Shown here: in pieces, positions 47,566 through 56,852 of the stretch
Position numbering within the stretch: the stretch's first letter is position 1
How the letters are laid out: the number at the start of each line of letters is the position of its first letter
Source: JBFMCC01 sp037445635
GTDB taxonomy: Bacteria > Chloroflexota > Anaerolineae > Anaerolineales > Villigracilaceae
Assembly: GCA_037445635.1 (NCBI GenBank)
Contig: JBBIKC010000014.1
Location: 5,410-69,409, forward strand
Direction of reading: 5' to 3'
Length of the DNA: 64,000 nt
Position numbers and translations under genes: made by a program
The notes under the pieces: model-generated
What the model was told of the DNA's origin: nothing
Databases searched by the model: none
The model's input: the letters and a program-made list of their open reading frames with translations, nothing else

Positions 47566-48531
47566 ATGAATATTACAAAGAAAGATGCCCCTGCGCAAAA
47601 GACGCAAGCGGATTTGCTGTACCAGGCGCAACAGCGAAAACTGCTTCAATTTCAAATAAAAGTGGTCATTTCCTGGATTGGCTTACTGGCGTTTTTACTC
47701 TTTCTATTCAGCGGCCTGGAGATTGAATCGAGCAATGGGGCTACGAGCATTTCATCCTGGAGTTTTCAGATGATCATCGAAAACAACCGGGAGGTGCGCA
47801 CAAAGGTTGAGGAGGTCCTGTTCTCATTCCCATACGGGCTTCCAAACAAGGGTCTTGATATAACAACCATCGTCGTGGACAGTGAATTCATTGAGGAAAA
47901 TATTGATTTCATCGCCGCGGGTATTTTGCAGACCATACAGATTTCGGTTTACGCCATCCTGCTCGCCACAGGACTCGCTTTACTGGCTGCGCTCGGGCGG
48001 CTATCAACCAACCCGCTGATCTACTCACTGAGTACTTTTTATGTTTCACTCATTCGTGGAACACCGCTTTATCTCCAGATATTTTTCTTCTTCCTCGCAC
48101 TCCCACAACTGGGAATTGTACTGAAAGGCCTGTGGGCTGGCGTCTTGGCGCTGGGACTCAACTATGGCGCGTACATGAGCGAAATCTTCCGGGCAGGCCT
48201 GAGTTCCGTTGGAAAGGGACAGCGCGAGGCGGCCATGGCGCTCGGCATGACCTCCGCGCAAACCATGCGGCGGATTGTCCTCCCCCAGGCGCTGCGGTTT
48301 GCCATTCCACCGACGGGAAACGAATTCATCGCCATGACCAAAGATTCGGCGCTTGTATCCGCTACAGGATTCGTGCATGAGTTAATGTGGCGCGCGACCA
48401 AAGTCGGCCGCGCCGAATTCCGAAACCTGGAAGCGCTGATCATGGCCGCCATTTTCTACTGGATCATGACCCTGGTCCTGACGTCGATCCAAAGCCGCGT
48501 GGAAGCACGGCTGGCCAAAGGAGACCGATGA
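47566..48531 (+). CDS. Amino-acid ABC transporter permease (HisM/GlnP type)
   Basis: 321 residues. Long N-terminal region with one helix (~33-50) and an extracytoplasmic loop, then the BPD permease domain with the coupling-helix motif REAAMALGMTSAQTMRRIVLPQA split as EAAMALGMTSAQTMRRI and VLPQALRF (~222-245). Contains FIAMTKDSALVSATGF, typical of polar-amino-acid permeases. Only one permease gene, so a homodimer. Stop overlaps the ATPase start (ATGA). Confidence 0.92.
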   Translation: MNITKKDAPAQKTQADLLYQAQQRKLLQFQIKVVISWIGLLAFLLFLFSGLEIESSNGATSISSWSFQMIIENNREVRTKVEEVLFSFPYGLPNKGLDITTIVVDSEFIEENIDFIAAGILQTIQISVYAILLATGLALLAALGRLSTNPLIYSLSTFYVSLIRGTPLYLQIFFFFLALPQLGIVLKGLWAGVLALGLNYGAYMSEIFRAGLSSVGKGQREAAMALGMTSAQTMRRIVLPQALRFAIPPTGNEFIAMTKDSALVSATGFVHELMWRATKVGRAEFRNLEALIMAAIFYWIMTLVLTSIQSRVEARLAKGDR

Positions 48532-49295
48532 TCATGAGCGCGCCCATCATCAAACTCAGCAACCTGCAAAAATACTTTGGCCGCCTGCATGTGCTCAAGG
48601 GAATCAACCTCGAGGTCCAGCCGCGTGAAGTGGTCTGCATCATCGGGCGCAGCGGATCTGGGAAAAGCACCATGCTGCGTTGCATCAACTTCCTCGAAGA
48701 GCCTTCTGAAGGCGAGATCGAAATTCATGGGCTTAAAATTCCCGCAGGCGGAAAGGGCAAGGAGCATCAGAAACTCGTCCATGAAGCGCGCCTGTTGACG
48801 GGCATGGTCTTCCAGGAGTTCAACCTCTTCCCGCACATGAGCGTGCTCGAAAACGTGATGGAGGCACCAGTCATCGTCAAGGGCATGGACCGGGCCAAAG
48901 CGCGCGAGATCGCCGAAATGAACCTCGCCCGCGTCGGCATGCTGTTCAAGAAAGACGAATACCCCAACCGCCTCTCCGGCGGACAGAAACAACGCGTCGC
49001 CATTGCACGCGCCCTCGCCATGGAGCCGAAAGTGATGCTCTTCGATGAGCCCACCTCCGCCCTCGATCCTGAACTGATCGGCGAGGTGCTCGAGGTGATG
49101 AAAGGTCTGGCTAAAGAAGGCACCACGATGCTGGTCGTCACGCACGAAATGGGCTTCGCGCGCGATGTGGCCGACCGCGTGGTCATCATGCACGAGGGCG
49201 AACTGATCGAGGAGGGCACCCCGTCCGAGATCTTCACCCAGCCGCAACACGCACAGACCCGCGCCCTTCTGGAACGTTATCGGACAGCCCAATAA
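48528..49295 (+). CDS. Amino-acid ABC transporter ATP-binding protein (GlnQ type)
   Basis: 255 residues from ATG 48528 (MIMSAPIIKLSNLQ), overlapping the permease stop by four bases. Walker A GRSGSGKS (~39-46), signature RLSGGQKQR (~147-155), Walker B VMLFDEPTSALD (~168-179) and switch His in VTHEMGF (~205). Q-loop FQEFNLFPHMSVL. All catalytic elements intact. The frame upstream to 48387 overlaps the permease and is not used. Confidence 0.95.
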   Translation: MIMSAPIIKLSNLQKYFGRLHVLKGINLEVQPREVVCIIGRSGSGKSTMLRCINFLEEPSEGEIEIHGLKIPAGGKGKEHQKLVHEARLLTGMVFQEFNLFPHMSVLENVMEAPVIVKGMDRAKAREIAEMNLARVGMLFKKDEYPNRLSGGQKQRVAIARALAMEPKVMLFDEPTSALDPELIGEVLEVMKGLAKEGTTMLVVTHEMGFARDVADRVVIMHEGELIEEGTPSEIFTQPQHAQTRALLERYRTAQ

Positions 49296-49301
49296 CGCAA
49301 G

Positions 49302-49333
49302 CAGCGAGGCTGGATACGCCTCGCTGTTGTTTT
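49302..49333 (+). terminator. Terminator of the ABC transporter operon
   Basis: CAGCGAGGC (49302-49310) / GCCTCGCTG (49318-49326), loop TGGATAC, then TTGTTTT. Between convergent genes. Confidence 0.8.
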
Positions 49334-49345
49334 CCACAATCGGGT

Positions 49346-49753
49346 CTACAGAATATCGCTGGTCACTTCCCGCGCACAGCGGACGAAATCCAGCACAGTC
49401 GGCACACTGCGCATCATCACAGCCATGTTGCCCTGTACCTGCAATTTGCGGGTCATCATAGCCTGCATGGGGTCGAGTTTGCCGAGCAGGATGCGCTTAA
49501 TATTCTCATACGTGGCCGTCAGCACGAAAACTGCCTTTCGCTCGTTTACGTCGGAAAGCGCCGCCACACTGCGGCATTTTCCATGCCACAAGTCGAGATA
49601 AAAGATCATTCTCTCCTTGAGATTTCCTTCGGGCTGAATGACAATAGTAATATCCCCTTCCCATTTCCTGGCGACATCGGCATAACGCGCGTCGGTGTTC
49701 AACTTTTCTTCGAGGGATTTCAACCATTCCATGGACGGAAAGATCGGAGCCAT
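49346..49753 (-). CDS. SCP2 sterol-carrier-like protein
   Basis: 135 residues. SCP2-fold small protein: MEWLKSLEEKLNTDARYADV at the start, DITIVIQPEGN, then LTATYENIKRILLGKLDPMQAMMTRKLQVQGNM in parts (LLGKLDPMQAMMTRKLQVQG ~92-111) where SCP2 proteins have a lipid-binding tunnel. Possibly an acyl-CoA or lipid carrier. Convergent with the ABC transporter, divergent from the hydrolase. A second SCP2 protein is at 61705-62031. Confidence 0.82.
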   Translation of the reverse strand: MAPIFPSMEWLKSLEEKLNTDARYADVARKWEGDITIVIQPEGNLKERMIFYLDLWHGKCRSVAALSDVNERKAVFVLTATYENIKRILLGKLDPMQAMMTRKLQVQGNMAVMMRSVPTVLDFVRCAREVTSDIL

Positions 49754-49831
49754 TGGTCCTCCTTGCGAACGAGGTCGTTAAATTGTACCACTTGCGCCCG
49801 GCTGGGGTAAAATCTGCACCAGGAGCAAGTC

Positions 49832-50350
49832 GTGAACGGAGGCGCTGTTTACTTCAACCATGGATTGGAGAGCGGTCCGTGGGGCGACAAGATCACGCGC
49901 CTGGCCGAGATTGCCCGCGCGAAAAAACTCCTCGTCGAGAGCATTGACTACAGCGGCGTGCGGGACCCAAACCGGCGCGTGGACATGCTGCTGGCATCGG
50001 ACGCCGGCAGGCACAGGCCGCTTGTCCTGGTGGGATCGAGCATGGGGTCGTACGTGGCGGCGGCCGCGTCCGCCTCGCTCCGACCGAGGGGCCTGTTCCT
50101 GCTCGCCCCGGCATTCTACGTCCCCGGCTTTCCGATCCAGGAACCCGTCCCGCACGCCGACCTGGTTGCCCTGATTCACGGCTGGGAAGACGACCTGATC
50201 CCCGTCGAAAACAGTGTCCGCTACGCGCGCAAATTCGAAGCGACTCTGCATCTCGTGCACAGCGATCACCGCCTGAGCAGCCAATTACCGCTGATTGCCT
50301 CGCTCTTCGACGCGTTTTTGAACAAAGTACTTCAGGGCGAATACGAATGA
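49832..50350 (+). CDS. Small alpha/beta hydrolase
   Basis: 172 residues. YqiA/YdeN-like minimal alpha/beta hydrolase: FNHGLESGPWGDKI near 9-22, nucleophile elbow GSSMGSYV (~69-76; Ser ~71), acid in HGWEDDLIP (~116-124) and catalytic His in HSDHRL (~147-152). Esterase or lipase of unknown substrate. Start GTG 49832 after AGGAGC. Its last codon region overlaps the histidine kinase start by four bases, so the two are probably co-transcribed. Confidence 0.85.
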   Translation: MNGGAVYFNHGLESGPWGDKITRLAEIARAKKLLVESIDYSGVRDPNRRVDMLLASDAGRHRPLVLVGSSMGSYVAAAASASLRPRGLFLLAPAFYVPGFPIQEPVPHADLVALIHGWEDDLIPVENSVRYARKFEATLHLVHSDHRLSSQLPLIASLFDAFLNKVLQGEYE

Positions 50351-53007
50351 GACCAGCAACACGGGGAACTCGAATCTTGGAACGCATCAGGGAATTTTTC
50401 TCGCCGCCCCTGTTTTCAGACGACACAAAAGCGCGCCGTGCAAAATTATTGAGCCATATTCTCAATGCACACTTCGCTGTGGCGCTGAGTTTTGGCCTGC
50501 TCTACCCACTACGAACCCGGGAGAATTGGCCTCTTGCGCTCGTCGCTCTCGCCACCTGCATCCCCGTGCTTGGATTGCGCGTCCTCCTGCACCGGGGACA
50601 GGTCACACTGCCCGCTTTCCTTTTCCTGCTGTTTCAGGCATTGACCCTTCCGCTGGCGGCATTCTTTCTCGGCCGCGCCAACAGCACAAGTGCATTAACA
50701 GCCTTTCAAAGCGTGATCATCGTCATGGCCGGCCTGTTGATCGGCGGCAGGGGGGCATTCGGTTTCGCGGCGTTCAACCTGCTGGCAAACGGCACATTGC
50801 TATACGCGGAAGCGCGGGGATTCTACAGCGTGAACAACATCCCCCCAGACTCAGGCAACAGCCTCATTATTCAAGCGGTCACCTTCACGACCATCGCGGC
50901 CGTGCTGGCGGTCGCAAACCGATCCGTCCGCGAAGCGTTTGCCCAGGCGGGCAGTGAACTCGAAAAGCATCGGGCGACACAGGGAGAACTCGCCCGGGCG
51001 ACCGCCACACTGCGCGCCGTCCTGGATGCGCTCCCGGATGCGATCTTTCGCATCTCTGAGTCGGGTGAAATTCAAGATTACATTCCTGCAAAAGGGTTCA
51101 AACCCCTCGTGCCGCCCGAAGAATTCATGGGCAGGCCTCTCGGAGAGTTCCTCCCGCCCGACGTGACTCGAGCCGCCATGCGGACAATCCGGCTGGCGCT
51201 CGGGAACAAACGAACCGAGGCCTTTGAATATCAACTGCCGAGGGACGGCAAGCCTGCCTATTTCGAGGCGCGGGTCGTGCCGATGGACAAGACGACTGTC
51301 CTGACGATCGTTCGGGATGTCAGCGGACGGGTCCAAACAGACGCCGACCGCGAAGCCATGCTCAAAGTGCTGGCGCGGCGCAGTGCGTACCTGCGAATCG
51401 CCAGCGAGGTTGCAAAGTCCTACAGCAGGATCCTGGACCCAAATGCGCTGATAGAGCAGGCAGTTAATTTGATCCAGGAGGGCTTCGGGCTTTATTATGC
51501 CGGCCTCTTCCTCGTGGACGAAGCGGGACAGCAGGCCGTCCTGAGGGCGGGCAGCGGCGAAGCGGGGAAAAAGATGCTGGCGGAGGGCCACGCCCTTCGC
51601 TTGGATGAACCCTCCATGGTGGCATGGTGCATCCAGAACAATCAGGCGCGCGTCGCTCAACAGGCGCAACTGGATGATGTGCGCCATGTCAACCCGCATC
51701 TTCCCCTGACGCGATCCGAGGTCGCTTTACCGCTGGTCAGCCGCGGACAGGTGGTCGGCGCTCTGACTGTACAGGACACGGACGAAAACGCATTTACCGA
51801 CGAGGACATCATTGCCCTGCAGACCATGAGCGATCAGCTGGTGATTGCCCTGGAGAACGCCCGGCTGTTCGAGGCGGCGCGGAGCGAACTCATCGAACGA
51901 CAGCGGGCCGAACACGAACTGCAACAGGAACGGGATTTTGCCGTGCAAGTGATGAACACCCTGGGACAGGGGGTGACGGTAACCGATGAGAACGGTAATT
52001 TCGAATATGTAAATCCGGCTTATGCAAACCTGGTTGGATATCCTGCCGCCCAAATGCTCGGAAAGAACCCGGCCGAATTCGCTCACCCGGACGATAGGCA
52101 TTTGCTCGAGGACGTCCGGGAACCTCGCCGGGGAGGCAGGGTCACTTCTTACGAAATCCGCTTAATTCGAGCCGACGGGAATATTGCTCATGCATTAATA
52201 ACCGACGTGCCGAGATACCGCGATTCCGAGATCGCAGGTTCGATTGCCGTGGTCACCGATTTAACCGAACAGAAGCGCAACCAGGAGGAACGTGAAATCC
52301 TCATCAAGGAACTCGAGGCAAAGAACGCGGAATTGGAACGCTTCACCTACACCGTCTCGCACGATCTGAAGAGTCCGCTCATCACGATCCGCGGCTTTCT
52401 GGGCTACCTCGAACAGGACGCCCTGAGCCGCAGCACGGATCGCCTCGAGGATGACATGAAAAGGATCGCGGGGGCAGTGGACAAGATGCAGCGCCTGCTC
52501 GACGACCTGCTGGAACTGTCGCGCGTTGGCCGCCTGATGAACCCTCCGCAGGAAGTCCCGTTCGAGACGATCGTGCGCGACGCCCTCAGCCTGGTCGAGG
52601 GTCAATTGGCTGCGCGTCGCATCCAGGTCGAGGTGGGAAGCGGATTGCCGAAGGTCAACGTGGACCGCGCCCGCATGACCGAGGTCATGCAGAATCTGTT
52701 GGATAACGCCGCTAAATTCATGGGGGACCAGCCGGAGCCCAGGGTCGAGATCGGCGCGCTCGAGACCGCTGAGGGATACAGGTTCTTCGTCCGCGACAAC
52801 GGAATCGGGATCGAGCCACAATATCACGAACGCGTCTTCGGCCTGTTCAACAAATTAGACGCGCGAACGGAGGGAACGGGCGTGGGGCTTTCCCTTGTCC
52901 GGCGGATCATCGAGGTGCACGGCGGCAGGATCTGGCTCGAATCGGAGGGCGCGGGAAAAGGGACGACTTTCTGGTTCACCCTCGCGAAAGGCGAAGGGAA
53001 AGTATAA
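50347..53007 (+). CDS. Hybrid-input sensor histidine kinase (membrane, PAS-GAF-PAS)
   Basis: 886 residues. N-terminal membrane sensor with about five or six helices (~38-190), PAS (~220-340), GAF (~350-510), PAS (~525-645), then HisKA with the phospho-acceptor in FTYTVSHDLKSPL (~672) and HATPase with NLLDNAAKF, DNGIGIEP, GTGVGLSLVRRIIEVHGG. Complete catalytic core. Start ATG 50347 overlaps the hydrolase stop. Directly upstream of two response-regulator genes, its probable targets. Confidence 0.9.
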   Translation: MRPATRGTRILERIREFFSPPLFSDDTKARRAKLLSHILNAHFAVALSFGLLYPLRTRENWPLALVALATCIPVLGLRVLLHRGQVTLPAFLFLLFQALTLPLAAFFLGRANSTSALTAFQSVIIVMAGLLIGGRGAFGFAAFNLLANGTLLYAEARGFYSVNNIPPDSGNSLIIQAVTFTTIAAVLAVANRSVREAFAQAGSELEKHRATQGELARATATLRAVLDALPDAIFRISESGEIQDYIPAKGFKPLVPPEEFMGRPLGEFLPPDVTRAAMRTIRLALGNKRTEAFEYQLPRDGKPAYFEARVVPMDKTTVLTIVRDVSGRVQTDADREAMLKVLARRSAYLRIASEVAKSYSRILDPNALIEQAVNLIQEGFGLYYAGLFLVDEAGQQAVLRAGSGEAGKKMLAEGHALRLDEPSMVAWCIQNNQARVAQQAQLDDVRHVNPHLPLTRSEVALPLVSRGQVVGALTVQDTDENAFTDEDIIALQTMSDQLVIALENARLFEAARSELIERQRAEHELQQERDFAVQVMNTLGQGVTVTDENGNFEYVNPAYANLVGYPAAQMLGKNPAEFAHPDDRHLLEDVREPRRGGRVTSYEIRLIRADGNIAHALITDVPRYRDSEIAGSIAVVTDLTEQKRNQEEREILIKELEAKNAELERFTYTVSHDLKSPLITIRGFLGYLEQDALSRSTDRLEDDMKRIAGAVDKMQRLLDDLLELSRVGRLMNPPQEVPFETIVRDALSLVEGQLAARRIQVEVGSGLPKVNVDRARMTEVMQNLLDNAAKFMGDQPEPRVEIGALETAEGYRFFVRDNGIGIEPQYHERVFGLFNKLDARTEGTGVGLSLVRRIIEVHGGRIWLESEGAGKGTTFWFTLAKGEGKV

Positions 53008-53051
53008 TCGTGTAAACAGACCTTTTTCATCGGCAGGCAACGGAGGCCAAG

Positions 53052-53501
53052 ATGATCGGAGAGCCGGTCAGGGTTTTGTTGGTGGAAGACAATGACGATC
53101 ATGCCGAGCTGATTATCCGTCAGCTTGCCGATCACCGCGTCGCCAATAAATTGATCCACCTCACCGACGGGCAGGAGGCATTGGATTATCTCTACCGGCG
53201 GGAAAAATATACCGACCCCGCATCCAGTCCCCGCCCGCACGTGATCTTCCTGGACCTGCGCCTGCCGCGCGTAGACGGGCTGGAGGTGCTCCGGATTCTC
53301 AAGGAGTCCGAGGATCTGCGCGTGATTCCCGTTGTCATTCTCACCACCTCCGAAAGTGAACAAGATGTGTCCGGCGCGTATAGTAATCACGTAAACAGTT
53401 ATGTGGTGAAGCCGGTGGACTTTCAAAAATTCCAAAAACTGATGGACGACCTGGGCTTTTACTGGATGAGCTGGAACATGGTGCAAAAGGATCTCCCCTG
53501 A
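53052..53501 (+). CDS. Rcp1-type response regulator
   Basis: 149 residues, receiver domain with the extra loop of the Rcp1 family: VEDNDDHAELI with the acidic pair (~11-13), phospho-acceptor Asp in FLDLRLPRVDG (~66-76), TTSESEQDV and YVVKPVDFQKF with the conserved Lys (~119-129). Rcp1-like regulators pair with phytochrome-type and PAS/GAF kinases, as here. No output domain. 51 bases after the kinase and 18 bases before the HD-GYP gene. Confidence 0.92.
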   Translation: MIGEPVRVLLVEDNDDHAELIIRQLADHRVANKLIHLTDGQEALDYLYRREKYTDPASSPRPHVIFLDLRLPRVDGLEVLRILKESEDLRVIPVVILTTSESEQDVSGAYSNHVNSYVVKPVDFQKFQKLMDDLGFYWMSWNMVQKDLP

Positions 53502-53519
53502 CCGCGATGAAACCGATCC

Positions 53520-55526
53520 ATGGCAGAAGATAAACCAATCGAAATATTACTCGTAGAGGACGAGTCCGCACACGCAGCACTGGTGGCGCGCGCATTCGAG
53601 ACGCGTGGGCGGGAATATAGATTGCTTGTGGCGCAGACGATTGCGGAAGCGCGCACACTGCTGAAGGGCAGTTCTCCGTCGCTGATCATCACCGACTGGC
53701 GCCTGCCGGATGGCGAGGGGACGGAACTCATTCACTCGCGCGACGAGAGAGAGGAGATTCCCGTTATCGTTATGACCAGCCATGGCAACGAGCGCGTCGC
53801 CGTGGATGCCATCAAAGCCGGCGCACTGGATTACGTGGTCAAATCGGATACTGCGCTGGCGGAGATGACACACATTGCGGAGCGCGCCCTGCGGGAATGG
53901 GGACATAGGATCCAGCGCTTGCGCGCGGAAGAGGAACTCGAACGGCGCGTCTCCGAACTGGAGACCATCAACCGCGTGTCCAAGGCCATGCGCACCGCGG
54001 ACAGCCTGGGGGAGATGATCCCGAACCTGTTGGATGAAACGCTCTCGATTCTGCAAGCTCCCGCGGGCATTTTCTGGTTGTACGAACCTGCCACACAAAA
54101 ATTGAACCAGATTCTAGCCCGCGGCGAATTTGCCAGGATCGAAGGCGAACCGCTTGCGCCGGGCGAGGGGATCCCCGGCCGGGTGTTCGTCAGCGGCCGG
54201 CCGCACATCACAGAAGAGATTTGCAGCGACCCGCTGTCCACCGCCAGGAGTTGTAAACAGATGCCTCCCGGCTGGGGCGGAATCTGCCTGCCGATCCGCA
54301 CCTCACAGGAGATAATCGGCGTGCTCATGGTCGGCTTCCAATCCCCGCGCAAATTCAGCGACAGCCAGGTCGGCCTCCTGAACACGCTGGCGGAGATCGC
54401 GGGAAACGCCATCCACCGCACGCACCTGCACGAACAGCGCGAACGCGGATTTCGCCGCATGGCCGCCCTGCGCGCCATTGACCAGGCCATTACATCCAAC
54501 ACAGACTTGAATCTGACCCTGAACATCCTGGCCCACCACGCGAAGACACAACTCGGAGTAGACGCGGTCGCCATCATGCGGTTGAACCCCCACTCCAACA
54601 TGCTGGAGTTCGCCGCGGGGCACGGATTCAGCCACCCGGCAGGCGTACCTTGCGCCCCCACGCGCGTTGGAGACGGGTATGCCGGCCTGGCCGTTCTGGA
54701 AAGAAGGCCTATCTTCGCGCCGGACCTGAAAAAAAGCGCCCTCCCCGGCGTGCATCCCGAACTATCCACCACAGAGTTATTCCAGGCATATCACGTGATT
54801 CCGCTGATCATCAAGGGACAGGTGAAAGGCGTGCTGGAAGCGTTCCACCGCTCCCCCTTCCAGCCAGACGCGGAATGGGCAAACTTCTTTGAATCCCTTG
54901 CCGGGCAGGCGGCCATCGCCATAGACAACGCAGACCTGTTCGAGGGCGTCCAGCGCACCAACATGGAATTAATCCTCGCCTACGATGCCACCATCGAGGG
55001 CTGGTCGCGCGCGCTCGACCTGCGCGACCGAGAGACCGAGGGTCATACCCAGCGCGTCACCGAAATGACGATCAAACTGGCAACCATCATGGGCATCAGC
55101 GGCGAGGAGATTATCCACATCCGCCGCGGCGCGCTCCTGCACGACATCGGCAAGATGGGCATTCCCGACAATCTGCTCCTGAAAACGGGCCCGCTGACCG
55201 ATAACGAATGGGGCGAGATGCGCAAGCATCCAATTTACGCGTACGAAATGCTCTCGCCCATCTCCTACCTGCGCCCTGCCCTCGAAATCCCGTATTGCCA
55301 CCACGAGCGATGGGATGGCACTGGATATCCGCGCGGCCTGAAAGGCGAACGCATCCCGCTTTCGGCCCGCATCTTCGCCGTGGTGGACGTTTGGGACGCG
55401 CTGTGTTCCGACCGCCCCTACCGCCGCGCCTGGTCCCGCGAAAAGGCTCTGGAATATCTCACGGAAAACAGCGGGACTCACTTCGACCCGGCAGTGGTCA
55501 ACGCCTTCAAGCGCATGATCAGCTGA
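53520..55526 (+). CDS. Response regulator with GAF domains and HD-GYP output
   Basis: 668 residues. Receiver domain (DD pair near 17-18, Asp in ITDWRLPDGEG ~56-66, Lys in YVVKSD), two GAF domains (~145-290 and ~310-460), and a C-terminal HD-GYP domain: HDIGKMGIPD (~548-557), HHERWDGTGYPRGLKGERIP (~598-617, containing GYP), VVDVWDALCSDRPYR. All HD and GYP metal ligands are present, so it is a probable cyclic-di-GMP phosphodiesterase under phospho-control. Last gene of the signalling unit before a terminator. Confidence 0.92.
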   Translation: MAEDKPIEILLVEDESAHAALVARAFETRGREYRLLVAQTIAEARTLLKGSSPSLIITDWRLPDGEGTELIHSRDEREEIPVIVMTSHGNERVAVDAIKAGALDYVVKSDTALAEMTHIAERALREWGHRIQRLRAEEELERRVSELETINRVSKAMRTADSLGEMIPNLLDETLSILQAPAGIFWLYEPATQKLNQILARGEFARIEGEPLAPGEGIPGRVFVSGRPHITEEICSDPLSTARSCKQMPPGWGGICLPIRTSQEIIGVLMVGFQSPRKFSDSQVGLLNTLAEIAGNAIHRTHLHEQRERGFRRMAALRAIDQAITSNTDLNLTLNILAHHAKTQLGVDAVAIMRLNPHSNMLEFAAGHGFSHPAGVPCAPTRVGDGYAGLAVLERRPIFAPDLKKSALPGVHPELSTTELFQAYHVIPLIIKGQVKGVLEAFHRSPFQPDAEWANFFESLAGQAAIAIDNADLFEGVQRTNMELILAYDATIEGWSRALDLRDRETEGHTQRVTEMTIKLATIMGISGEEIIHIRRGALLHDIGKMGIPDNLLLKTGPLTDNEWGEMRKHPIYAYEMLSPISYLRPALEIPYCHHERWDGTGYPRGLKGERIPLSARIFAVVDVWDALCSDRPYRRAWSREKALEYLTENSGTHFDPAVVNAFKRMIS

Positions 55527-55558
55527 AAAAAAGAACTCCCGCTATATCGGGAGTTCTT
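55526..55558 (-). terminator. Terminator shared by the tRNA-Leu and HD-GYP genes
   Basis: Perfect stem AAGAACTCCCG (55531-55541) / CGGGAGTTCTT (55548-55558), loop CTATAT. On the minus strand it is followed by seven T after the tRNA; on the plus strand it lies five bases after the HD-GYP stop. Confidence 0.9.
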
Positions 55559-55642
55559 GGTGCGCTGGGAGGGACTTGAACCCTCACGCCTTGCGGCACA
55601 TGGCCCTCAACCATGCCTGTCTGCCAATTCCAGCACCAGCGC
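55558..55642 (-). tRNA. tRNA-Leu, anticodon GAG
   Basis: 85 bases including encoded CCA. Acceptor GCGCTGG pairs with CCAGCGC, discriminator A. Anticodon stem CATGG/CCATG with loop TTGAGGG, anticodon GAG, reading CUC and CUU. Long variable arm TGCCGCAAGGC as in class II tRNAs; T-arm GAGGGTTCAAGTCCCTC. Confidence 0.97.
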
Positions 55643-55694
55643 GGGCAGGTGGTATTATAATCACGAACAAAGTATTGTCAAGCAACTTCGCCCA

Positions 55695-55727
55695 GGAAAC
55701 CAGGTTTCTCGATGAAACCTGGTTTCC
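55695..55727. repeat. Palindromic repeat GGAAACCAGGTTTC / GAAACCTGGTTTCC
   Basis: 14-base perfect arms, loop TCGAT, in the gap between tRNA-Leu and plsX. No T-run. Similar to 10474-10506. Confidence 0.75.
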
Positions 55728-55741
55728 GAACAGGAGATTCG

Positions 55742-56755
55742 ATGACACGCATCGTAGTTGACGCAATGGGAAGCGACGAATATCCGCGCCCGGACGTGGA
55801 AGGCGCCGTAATGGCGGCGCGCGAATACGGCGTGGAGATCATCCTCGTCGGCGACGAATCGAAGATCGGACCCGTGCTTGCCGCGCAGAACCCGGGCAGT
55901 CTGCCCATCCGCATCGTCCACGCGCCCGAAATGCTGACGATGAAAGACAAGGGTGAGGAACTGGCCTTCAAGGCGCGCCACAGGGACGCGCAAAATTCGA
56001 TGGCCGTAGGCATTGACCTGGTCAAACGCGGCGAAGCGGAGGCATTCGTCACCGCAGGCAACACGGGCGCGGCCATGGTCACGGCCCTGTTCCGCCTCGG
56101 GCGCCTGCGCGGCGTAGATCGTCCCGCGCTGGCCCCGGTCTTCCCCACCGCCAGCGGCTCCTGTGTCGTGCTCGATGTCGGCGCCAATCCCGATTGCAAG
56201 CCGGAGAATCTCCTGCAATTCGCCATCATGGGCAGCATCTACGCCGAGAAAGTGCGCGGCGTGAAGAATCCAAAGGTGGGACTGGTGTCCAACGGCGAAG
56301 AAGAGGGCAAGGGCAATGAACTGGTCCGCGAGGTGACGCCTGTGCTCAAAAAAGCCAGGATTAATTTTTTCGGAAACGTGGAGGGCAAGGAGGTCATCGG
56401 CGGGAAAGTGGACGTAGCCGTCACGGATGGCTTTGTCGGCAATGTGATGCTCAAGACGGCGGAGGCGGTGGCCAAGTTGATCGTGGACAAGATCAGGGAG
56501 GCCATCAAAACAGGCGGGCCGCTGGCGCTGGTCGGCGGCGCGCTGGTAAAACCCGCGCTGACGAAGATCAAAAAACTGCTCGACCCCAGCGAGGAGGGCG
56601 CCGCGCCCCTGCTCGGCGTGAACGGGCTGGTCTTCATCGGCCACGGCCGCTCGGACGCTCTCGCCATCAAGAACGCGGTGCGGGTGGCGAAGAACGCGGT
56701 GGAAGCGCGCGTGCTGGACGCGATGAAAGCCGCCATCGAGGCAAGCCTGAAATAG
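55742..56755 (+). CDS. plsX: Phosphate acyltransferase PlsX
   Basis: 337 residues from ATG 55742, preceded by AGGAG. Converts acyl-ACP to acyl-phosphate for phospholipid synthesis. Motifs: VVDAMGSDEYPRPDVEGAVM (4-23), FVTAGNTGAAMVTALFRLGR near 106-125, VGANPDCKPENLLQFA near 155-170, GNVEGKEVIGGKVDVAVTDG near 214-233, GFVGNVMLKTAEA, ending with VNGLVFIGHGRSDALAIKNA near 293-312. Not next to fabH or acpP here. A longer frame starting in the palindrome (55712) is rejected. Confidence 0.96.
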   Translation: MTRIVVDAMGSDEYPRPDVEGAVMAAREYGVEIILVGDESKIGPVLAAQNPGSLPIRIVHAPEMLTMKDKGEELAFKARHRDAQNSMAVGIDLVKRGEAEAFVTAGNTGAAMVTALFRLGRLRGVDRPALAPVFPTASGSCVVLDVGANPDCKPENLLQFAIMGSIYAEKVRGVKNPKVGLVSNGEEEGKGNELVREVTPVLKKARINFFGNVEGKEVIGGKVDVAVTDGFVGNVMLKTAEAVAKLIVDKIREAIKTGGPLALVGGALVKPALTKIKKLLDPSEEGAAPLLGVNGLVFIGHGRSDALAIKNAVRVAKNAVEARVLDAMKAAIEASLK

Positions 56756-56852
56756 TCTCCCGTGAAGACACGAGGGACGAAAGAAAATCAATCCTCGCAA
56801 AGGTTCATAAAGCTTCGCGCTCTTCGAACCTCCGCGGTTCAAAAAGGTCCTC